This document shows, in pieces, positions 34,229 to 39,429 of a stretch of 39,429 bases of DNA (position 1 is the stretch's first letter; the number at the start of each line of letters is the position of its first letter). The notes beneath the pieces are model-generated. The model did no database searches. It saw only the letters and a list, made by a program, of their open reading frames with translations, and was not told the origin of the DNA. A program made the translations under genes and the position numbers. The stretch is from Bradyrhizobium liaoningense (lineage in GTDB: Bacteria; Pseudomonadota; Alphaproteobacteria; Rhizobiales; Xanthobacteraceae): assembly GCF_018130955.1 (NCBI RefSeq), contig NZ_JAFCJM010000064.1, forward strand, positions 1 to 39,429, given 5' to 3'.

Positions 34229-34972
34229 TCAGAACTGATACCGACGCAAGCCCCCGTCCACCGGGATCACCGTGCCCGTGATGTAACGCGCGACCGGCGA
34301 GCACAGGAACACCGCGAGCGCCGCGAGATCTTCCGGTTCGCCCCAATAGCCGACCGGGATTTCTTCCTCGGCGAACCGCTCGCGATAATCAGGCGGATAG
34401 TTGCGGCGGATCTGCTCGCTCATGATGCGGCCCGGCGGAATGCAGTTGATGGTGATGCCGTGCTTGCCGATCTCGCGCGACAGGCCTTTTGCCCAGGCAT
34501 GCACGGCGGCTTTGGCGGCAAACGCGGCGTTCAGCCCTTCCGGCTCCGACTTGCCGGTGATGTTGACGATACGGCCCCAGTTGCGCGCCACCATCTGCGG
34601 CAGGAGCGCATGCGCGATACGGCGGTAGCTCGTGAAGTTGAGCGCGATCGCCTCGTCCCATTTGCTGTCGGGCGCATCGACCGGGAGCGGCCGGCTGCCG
34701 CCGGCATTGTTGATGAGGATGTCGACATGGCCGAGCTCCTTCAACGCAAAGGCCGAGAGCCGTTCGGCCGCGTCCTTTTCCATCACGTCCTGCTCGAACG
34801 GGGTGATTGCGTTGCCGCCGATCTCCTGCACCAACTGGTCCAGCAATTCCTTGCGGCGGGCCACCGCCACCACACGCACGCCTTCGGCGGCCAGTCCCTT
34901 GGCGATGGCGCGGCCGATGCCGATGCTGGCACCTGTCACGACGGCAGTCTTCGACTTGAGCCCGAGGTCCAT
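34229..34972 (-). CDS. SDR family oxidoreductase with atypical active site
   Basis: A 247-residue short-chain dehydrogenase with the cofactor motif TGASIGIG (about 13-20), NNAG (about 87-90) and the C-terminal PVDGG. The region where the catalytic Tyr-x-x-x-Lys should be reads NAAFAAKAAV: the Lys is there but the position four before it is Ala. The preceding Ser lies in TGKSEPEG. It may belong to an SDR subgroup with another catalytic residue, or may not be an ordinary dehydrogenase. The ATG at 34972 (MDLGLKSKTAVVTG) has AGAGAA upstream. It diverges from tam. Confidence 0.85.
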   Translation of the reverse strand: MDLGLKSKTAVVTGASIGIGRAIAKGLAAEGVRVVAVARRKELLDQLVQEIGGNAITPFEQDVMEKDAAERLSAFALKELGHVDILINNAGGSRPLPVDAPDSKWDEAIALNFTSYRRIAHALLPQMVARNWGRIVNITGKSEPEGLNAAFAAKAAVHAWAKGLSREIGKHGITINCIPPGRIMSEQIRRNYPPDYRERFAEEEIPVGYWGEPEDLAALAVFLCSPVARYITGTVIPVDGGLRRYQF

Positions 34973-35012
34973 GGTTCTCTCTTTTCGTTTCTTGCTATTC
35001 GCTTCCAGCCCT

Positions 35013-35043
35013 GTCCCGCTCCGGCGATTTGCCGGACCGGGAC
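35013..35043. promoter_or_regulatory. Inverted repeat in the SDR/tam divergent promoter region
   Basis: GTCCCGCTCCGGC (35013-35025) and GCCGGACCGGGAC (35031-35043) are inverted with one mismatch around GATTT. It sits in the 128-base gap between two divergent starts. Possible operator or RNA hairpin in either leader. Confidence 0.4.
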
Positions 35044-35100
35044 GAGCAGTGGTAACGAAGTGATGCAACGAAGGAAACACGAAAAACAGGTGCGCGAAGC

Positions 35101-35871
35101 ATGGTCTGGGATCCGCAGCAGTATCTGAAATTCTCCGGCCACCGGCTGCGGCCGGCGGTCGATCTCCTCATGCGGATTCCCGATTTTGCCGTGCGCACCG
35201 TCGCCGATCTCGGCGCGGGCGCCGGCAACGTCACCAAGCTGATCAAGGAGCGCTGGCCGGCTGCGACGGTCACCGGCGTAGAGGGCTCGGCCGAGATGGT
35301 CGCCGCGGGCCGCAAGGCTGCGCCCGACGTGCAATGGGCACACGAGGACCTCGGCCAATGGCATCCCGCACAGCAATATGACCTGATCTACTCCAATGCC
35401 GCGCTGCACTGGCTGCCCAATCACGCGGCACTCTTCCCGTCGGTGATGGACAGGGTTGCCCCCGGCGGCATACTCGCGGTGCAGATGCCACGCAATTTCA
35501 CCGCGCCCTCGCATGTGCTGATCGGCGAGACTGCGCTGAACGGACCCTGGCGCTCGAAGGTCGAGCATCTCGTGACCCCGCCGCCGGTCGAAGGGCCAGC
35601 CTTCTATCACGATCTTCTCTCGTCCCTTTCCCAAAATATCGACATCTGGGAGACCGAATATCTCCAGGTCCTGGAGGGAGAGAACCCGGTCAAGGAATGG
35701 ACCAAGGGGACCTGGCTGACGCGCTATCTCGACGTGTTGCAGGGCGAAGAGAAGGCGGCTTTCGAGGCCGCCTATGGCGAGCGCGTCGCAAAAGCCTATC
35801 CGAAGAATGCGGCGGGCCAGACCCTGTTCCCGTTCCGGCGGCTGTTCATCCTCGCCCAGCGCAGGAGTTAA
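35101..35871 (+). CDS. tam: Trans-aconitate 2-methyltransferase
   Basis: A 256-residue class I SAM-dependent methyltransferase that esterifies trans-aconitate, an inhibitor of aconitase formed by isomerisation of cis-aconitate. The N-terminus WDPQQYLKFSGHRLRPAVDL and the segment NPVKEWTKGTWLTRYLDVL are characteristic of Tam. SAM motif I is VADLGAGAGNVT at about 34-45. It is cytoplasmic. The start at 35101 has only a weak purine stretch (GCGAAG) upstream. It is divergent from the atypical SDR. Confidence 0.93.
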   Translation: MVWDPQQYLKFSGHRLRPAVDLLMRIPDFAVRTVADLGAGAGNVTKLIKERWPAATVTGVEGSAEMVAAGRKAAPDVQWAHEDLGQWHPAQQYDLIYSNAALHWLPNHAALFPSVMDRVAPGGILAVQMPRNFTAPSHVLIGETALNGPWRSKVEHLVTPPPVEGPAFYHDLLSSLSQNIDIWETEYLQVLEGENPVKEWTKGTWLTRYLDVLQGEEKAAFEAAYGERVAKAYPKNAAGQTLFPFRRLFILAQRRS

Positions 35872-36023
35872 CCGCGCGGGCCGATCAGGCACGCGGCCCG
35901 TCGTCCAGGGACTGGAGCGGGCAGGGCGTTGCGTATACAAAGCTGTTCAGGACGATTTGGACCGACGCCAAATTCGGCTTAGGTCTAGTTGTTCGGGTGG
36001 CGGTTTGCTGCCACTACTGAAGC

Positions 36024-36053
36024 CGGAAACTAGAAAAAAAGAACCGGTTTCCG
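36024..36053 (+). promoter_or_regulatory. Hairpin in the dctP leader
   Basis: CGGAAAC (36024-36030) pairs with GTTTCCG (36047-36053) across a 16-base A-rich loop containing seven consecutive A. It lies just before the dctP ribosome-binding site. It may affect message stability or translation. The evidence is only the symmetry. Confidence 0.3.
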
Positions 36054-36074
36054 AGGTTGTTGGGAGGTTATCTG

Positions 36075-37076
36075 ATGCGCAAACTGCTTCTTGCGGTTGC
36101 GGCGGCCGCCATTGTGCTGGCCCCTGCATCCGTCATGGCCCAGAGCCCGATCGTCATCAAGTTCAGCCACGTCGTCGCCAACGATACGCCGAAGGGCAAG
36201 GGCGCGCTCAAGTTCAAGGAGCTCGCCGAGAAGTACACCGACGGCAAGGTGAAGGTCGAGGTCTACCCGAACTCGTCTCTCTATAAGGACAAGGAGGAGA
36301 TCGAGGCACTTCAGCTCGGCTCCGTACAGATGCTGGCGCCCTCGACCGCGAAGTTCGCGCCGCTCGGGGTGAAGGAGTTCGAGGCGCTCGACCTGCCCTG
36401 GCTGTTCAAGGACGACGAGACTTATTCCAACGCCATGAAGGGCACGGTCGGCAAGTGGCTGTTCCAGAAGCTCGAGGCCAAGGGCATCACGGGCCTCGCC
36501 TATTGGGACAACGGCTTCCACATGGTCTCCTCCAACCGGTCGTTGACGAAGCCGACGGATTTTCAGGGACTGAAGTTCCGCATCTCCGGCTCGAAGGTCG
36601 CCGACCAGTATTTCCGGCTCGTCGGCTCGATCCCGCAGATCATGGCGTTCTCGGAAGTCTACCAGGCGCTGCAGACCGGGGTGGTCGACGGCTGCGAGAA
36701 CACCGCCTCGAACTACCTGACGCAGAAATTCTTCGAGGTGCAGAAGGACATCACCGTCTCCTATCATGCGCATCTGCAATATGCCGTGATCGTCAACTCG
36801 AAGTTCTGGTCGGGCCTGCCGCCTGATATCCGCACCCAGCTCGAGAAGGCGATGGCGGACGCGACCGAGTACACCAATTCGATCGCGCGCAAGGAGAACG
36901 ACGACGCGCTCGCCGAGATCAAGAAGTCGGGCAAGACCACGCTGCACTTCCTGACCGACGCCGATCGCAAGGCCTGGCAGGAGGCGATGCAGCCGACCTA
37001 CAAATGGGCCAAGGGCCGGGTCGGGCAGGAGGTTCTTGACCTCATCGCCAAAGAACTCGACGTCAAGATGAACTGA
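36075..37076 (+). CDS. dctP: TRAP transporter solute-binding protein, DctP family
   Basis: A 333-residue periplasmic binding protein with a signal peptide cut after VMAQ near 23. The family segment LKFRISGS (about 170-177) includes the conserved Arg that grips the ligand carboxylate. Another landmark is SEVYQALQTGVVDGCENTASN at about 195-215. The ligand is likely a C4-dicarboxylate or similar organic acid. GGGAGG precedes the ATG at 36075; a TTG at 36057 is rejected. The fused membrane subunit follows after a 101-base gap with a hairpin. Confidence 0.93.
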   Translation: MRKLLLAVAAAAIVLAPASVMAQSPIVIKFSHVVANDTPKGKGALKFKELAEKYTDGKVKVEVYPNSSLYKDKEEIEALQLGSVQMLAPSTAKFAPLGVKEFEALDLPWLFKDDETYSNAMKGTVGKWLFQKLEAKGITGLAYWDNGFHMVSSNRSLTKPTDFQGLKFRISGSKVADQYFRLVGSIPQIMAFSEVYQALQTGVVDGCENTASNYLTQKFFEVQKDITVSYHAHLQYAVIVNSKFWSGLPPDIRTQLEKAMADATEYTNSIARKENDDALAEIKKSGKTTLHFLTDADRKAWQEAMQPTYKWAKGRVGQEVLDLIAKELDVKMN

Positions 37077-37120
37077 CGGCTGCCTTGGTCCTGTACCGCC
37101 GGCCCAACACATAACGAGAA

Positions 37121-37154
37121 AAACGGTCGGGAGTGATCGCGCTCCCGGCCGTTT
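37121..37154 (+). promoter_or_regulatory. Intercistronic hairpin between dctP and dctQM
   Basis: AAACGGTCGGGAG (37121-37133) pairs with CTCCCGGCCGTTT (37142-37154), 13 bp with one G-T pair, around the loop TGATCGCG. Such hairpins between a binding-protein gene and its membrane subunit often keep the first message more abundant. There is no strong T-run after it. Confidence 0.6.
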
Positions 37155-37177
37155 CGGTCTGAGAATGGGGGACTCTC

Positions 37178-39232
37178 GTGCTTCGTGTGATAAATCGCGT
37201 GCTCGACCATCTCGAGGAATGGCTGATCGCCACCCTCATCGCGGCTGCAACGACGCTGATTTTCTTCGCCGTTTTGCATCGCTACGGCACCGGCGTCTCC
37301 ATCGACATCGCGCGATGGGCGACCGCTCGCGGTCTGACCTTCATCGCGACCCCTGCGAATGCGACCTTCACCTGGCTCGCCGCGCTCGACGTGTCCTGGG
37401 CGCAGGAGCTCTGCATCTACATGTTCATCTGGATGGCGAAGTTCGGCGCCGCCTACGGCGTGCGCACCGGCATCCACGTCGGCGTCGACCTGCTGGTCAA
37501 TCGGCTGCCCGAGCATTCACGCAAGCATGTCATCCTGTTTGCGCTTTTGTGTGGCGCGTTCTTCACCGGCATGATCGCGACTTTCGGCTACTCCTTCGTG
37601 AGTGGCATGTTCCACACCGGGCAGCAGTCGAACGACCTGGAAGCGCCGATGTGGATCGTCTATCTGGCGATCCCGCTCGGCTCCAGCCTGATGTGCTACC
37701 GCTTCCTCCAGGTCGCGTGGTTCTACTACTGGACCGGCGAGCTGCCGCATCACGACGAAAGCCATGTCGAAGGCGTCCAGGCCGACGGCTCGCCCGCGCT
37801 GCATCCGCAGCCCGCAGGCGCCGCGACCAAGGCCGCCGCCCGCAAGGTCAGTCCGCTCGGCGTTATCCTGATCATGGCGCCGATCCTGATCCTGGCGATC
37901 TGTCTCGGCGAAAAGGCCGGCATCATCGTGCTGCCGCCCGCGCTGCGCGCCGCCACGGTGTTCGCGCTGCTGATCGCGCTGATGCTGACCGGCGTGCCGG
38001 TCTCGATCGCGCTCGGCCTCACCGTGATGACGTTCCTGTTCACGCTGACGACGGTGCCGATCGAGGCGGTCTCGATGAAGCTCTTCACGGGCATCGAGAG
38101 TTTCGAGATCATGGCGATCCCATTCTTCATTCTCGCCGGCAACTTCCTCACCCATGGCGGCGTCGCGCGCCGCATGATCAATTTTGCGACCTCGCTGATC
38201 GGACACTGGTATGGCGGCCTCGGCCTTGCCGGCATCGTCGCCTGCGCGATGTTCGCGCTGGTGTGCGGATCGAGCGTCGCGACGGTCGCCGCGATCGGCG
38301 CGATCGTGCTGCCGGAGATGGTCCGTCACGGCTATCCGATGCGCTTCGGTGCCGGTATCATCACGGTGGCCGGTTCGCTCGGCATCCTGATGCTGCCGTC
38401 GATCCCGAAGATCGTCTACGCGGTCGCCACCAACACCTCGATCGGCGCGCTGTTCGTCGCGGGTCTGTTACCCGGCACCATGCTGACCACGATGCTGTGC
38501 ATCGTCACCTGGTGGATCGCCCGCAAGCGCGACTATCCGCGCCTGCCCAAGGCGAGCTGGGGCGAGACGGTGCGCACGTTCCGCGAGAGCATTTGGGGCC
38601 TGATGCTGGTCGTCATCATCATCGGCGGCATCTATAGCGGCCTGTTCACCGCCACCGAAGCCGCGGCGATGGCCGCGGTCTACTCCTTCTTCATCTCGGT
38701 CTTCGTCTACAAGGCCATCGGCCTGAAGGACGTGCCGCGGGTGCTGCTCCGCGCCGCCAACACCAGCGCGATGCTGCTCTACATCGTTACCAACGCGGTG
38801 CTGTTCTCCTTCGTGCTCTCCAACGAGAACCTGCCGGCGACACTGGCCGACTGGATCGCGGCGCAAAATCTCGGCTGGGTCGGCTTCCTGCTGGTGGTCA
38901 ACATCCTGCTGCTGCTCGCCGGCAACTTCATGGAGCCGAACTCGATCATCCTGATCATGGCCCCGATCCTGGCGCCGGCGGCCAAGAAGCTCGGCATCGA
39001 TCTCGTCCATTTCGGCATCGTGATCGACGTCAACATGGAGGTCGGGCTTTGCCATCCCCCTGTAGGCTTGAACTTATATGTCGCCTCGATGATCGCGCGA
39101 ATGCGCATCACCGAGCTCGCGGTGGCCGTGATGCCGTGGCTCCTGACGATGCTCGCCTTCCTCGTCGTCGTGACCTATTGGCCTGACCTGACGCTGTGGC
39201 TGCCAAGAGTGCTTGGCATGCATTCGGGCTGA
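37178..39232 (+). CDS. Fused TRAP transporter small and large membrane subunits (DctQ-DctM)
   Basis: A 684-residue inner-membrane protein. Residues 1-about 195 are the four-helix DctQ part. A polar linker rich in His, Ala and Pro follows (about 196-228). The remainder is the DctM channel with many helices, including SFEIMAIPFFILAGNFLTHGG. It starts with GTG at 37178, with GGGGGA upstream. Fusions of Q and M occur in a subset of TRAP systems. With DctP it imports an organic acid using the sodium or proton gradient. Confidence 0.93.
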   Translation: MLRVINRVLDHLEEWLIATLIAAATTLIFFAVLHRYGTGVSIDIARWATARGLTFIATPANATFTWLAALDVSWAQELCIYMFIWMAKFGAAYGVRTGIHVGVDLLVNRLPEHSRKHVILFALLCGAFFTGMIATFGYSFVSGMFHTGQQSNDLEAPMWIVYLAIPLGSSLMCYRFLQVAWFYYWTGELPHHDESHVEGVQADGSPALHPQPAGAATKAAARKVSPLGVILIMAPILILAICLGEKAGIIVLPPALRAATVFALLIALMLTGVPVSIALGLTVMTFLFTLTTVPIEAVSMKLFTGIESFEIMAIPFFILAGNFLTHGGVARRMINFATSLIGHWYGGLGLAGIVACAMFALVCGSSVATVAAIGAIVLPEMVRHGYPMRFGAGIITVAGSLGILMLPSIPKIVYAVATNTSIGALFVAGLLPGTMLTTMLCIVTWWIARKRDYPRLPKASWGETVRTFRESIWGLMLVVIIIGGIYSGLFTATEAAAMAAVYSFFISVFVYKAIGLKDVPRVLLRAANTSAMLLYIVTNAVLFSFVLSNENLPATLADWIAAQNLGWVGFLLVVNILLLLAGNFMEPNSIILIMAPILAPAAKKLGIDLVHFGIVIDVNMEVGLCHPPVGLNLYVASMIARMRITELAVAVMPWLLTMLAFLVVVTYWPDLTLWLPRVLGMHSG

Positions 39233-39249
39233 GAATGCTAGGAGGTGCA

Positions 39250-39272
39250 CCCTCTCCCCTTGTGGGAGAGGG
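39250..39272. terminator. Hairpin after dctQM within a class A repeat
   Basis: CCCTCTCCC (39250-39258) pairs perfectly with GGGAGAGGG (39264-39272) across CTTGT. It is the left part of a class A repeat copy and lies 17 bases after the dctQM stop, so it could end the operon's transcript. The repeat copy continues to 39280, where the insertion sequence begins. Confidence 0.5.
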
Positions 39273-39280
39273 TGGCTTCG

Positions 39281-39429
39281 GTCCTAACCGGCTACATGGG
39301 TAACAGAATAGACCGGCGACATGGGTAACAGGTCAACTGTCGGCAAGGAGGGCTTTGCCGATGGGTTGGAAGGAGACCTGTGCCGTGGACGAGCGGATGC
39401 GCTTTATGGTGGCGGTTGAGAAGGGCGAG
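39281..39429 (+). mobile_element. Left end of an IS481-type insertion sequence (partial)
   Basis: From about 39281 the class A repeat is broken. Two direct copies of a 20-base motif, CCGGCTACATGGGTAACAGA (39288-39307) and CCGGCGACATGGGTAACAGG (39313-39332), follow with a 25-base period. These ATGGGTAACA motifs are typical of IS481-family ends and are probably transposase-binding sites. The transposase frame begins at 39361 and runs off the window. The exact terminal base is not certain. Confidence 0.7.
39361..39429 (+). CDS. IS481-type transposase, N-terminus only
   Basis: The frame begins MGWKETCAVDERMRFMVAVE and continues to the window end (23 codons). The MxWKETCxxDER start is a hallmark of IS481-like transposases in rhizobia. 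AAGGAGGG lies nine bases before the ATG. The catalytic DDE domain is outside the window. Confidence 0.75.
   Translation, partial: MGWKETCAVDERMRFMVAVEKGE

Noticed and set aside
36000..36020. GGTGGCGGTTTGCTG before dctP as a second sigma-54 promoter
   Set aside because: The GG and GC are not twelve bases apart and the rest of the consensus is missing.
1..39429. CRISPR array, tRNA or rRNA genes
   Set aside because: No regularly spaced direct repeats with unique spacers and no tRNA-like cloverleaf or rRNA sequence were recognised by eye.

Overview
The window reads as chromosomal DNA of a Bradyrhizobium-like alphaproteobacterium. The reasons are the GC-rich coding sequence, Rhizobiales-type gene families (fused indolepyruvate ferredoxin oxidoreductase, TRAP and ABC uptake systems, many short-chain dehydrogenases) and at least three kinds of long intergenic palindromes that look like those common in Bradyrhizobium. 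The genus is inferred from family resemblance only. I saw no tRNA, rRNA or CRISPR array.

Layout. 1-272: first codons of a minus-strand gene and a palindromic repeat. 273-1073 (-): SDR dehydrogenase. 1304-5148 (+): cyoABCD, a complete quinol oxidase operon without cyoE. 5254-6021 (-): exported nuclease-like protein. 6225-8282 (+): GMC flavoprotein plus a small partner. 8355-9374 (+): HtrA-type protease without a signal peptide. 9434-11158 (+): KstD-like flavoprotein. 11197-14673 (-): fused 2-oxoacid:ferredoxin oxidoreductase with an in-frame TAG near its start. 14841-15794 (+): hot-dog-fold protein. 16118-18479 (+): a cysteine amidohydrolase (biuret hydrolase-like) and an NCS2-type permease behind a consensus sigma-54 promoter.

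18628-22718 (-): four overlapping or closely spaced genes read in the order periplasmic binding protein, histidine kinase, single-domain receiver, receiver-cyclase. They look like one signalling unit that could turn an external ligand into a cyclic nucleotide. 22985-26066 (-): carbohydrate-type ABC importer (binding protein and two permeases) with no ATPase. 26152-26290: remnant of an MFS transporter tail.

26612-32688 (+): the most unusual block. A LodA-type oxidase that should carry cysteine tryptophylquinone, its LodB flavoprotein, then a PQQ alcohol dehydrogenase with a lanthanide-type Asp-x-Asp motif, a cytochrome c and a XoxJ/MxaJ-like periplasmic protein. Two quinone-cofactor enzymes thus sit side by side. 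The block lies between the MFS remnant and the intact related MFS gene (32705-34093, -), both in the same orientation. 34229-34972 (-): atypical SDR. 35101-35871 (+): tam. 36075-39232 (+): TRAP transporter (dctP and a fused dctQM). 39281-39429: left end of an IS481-type insertion sequence that has entered a copy of the palindromic repeat seen at the window start.
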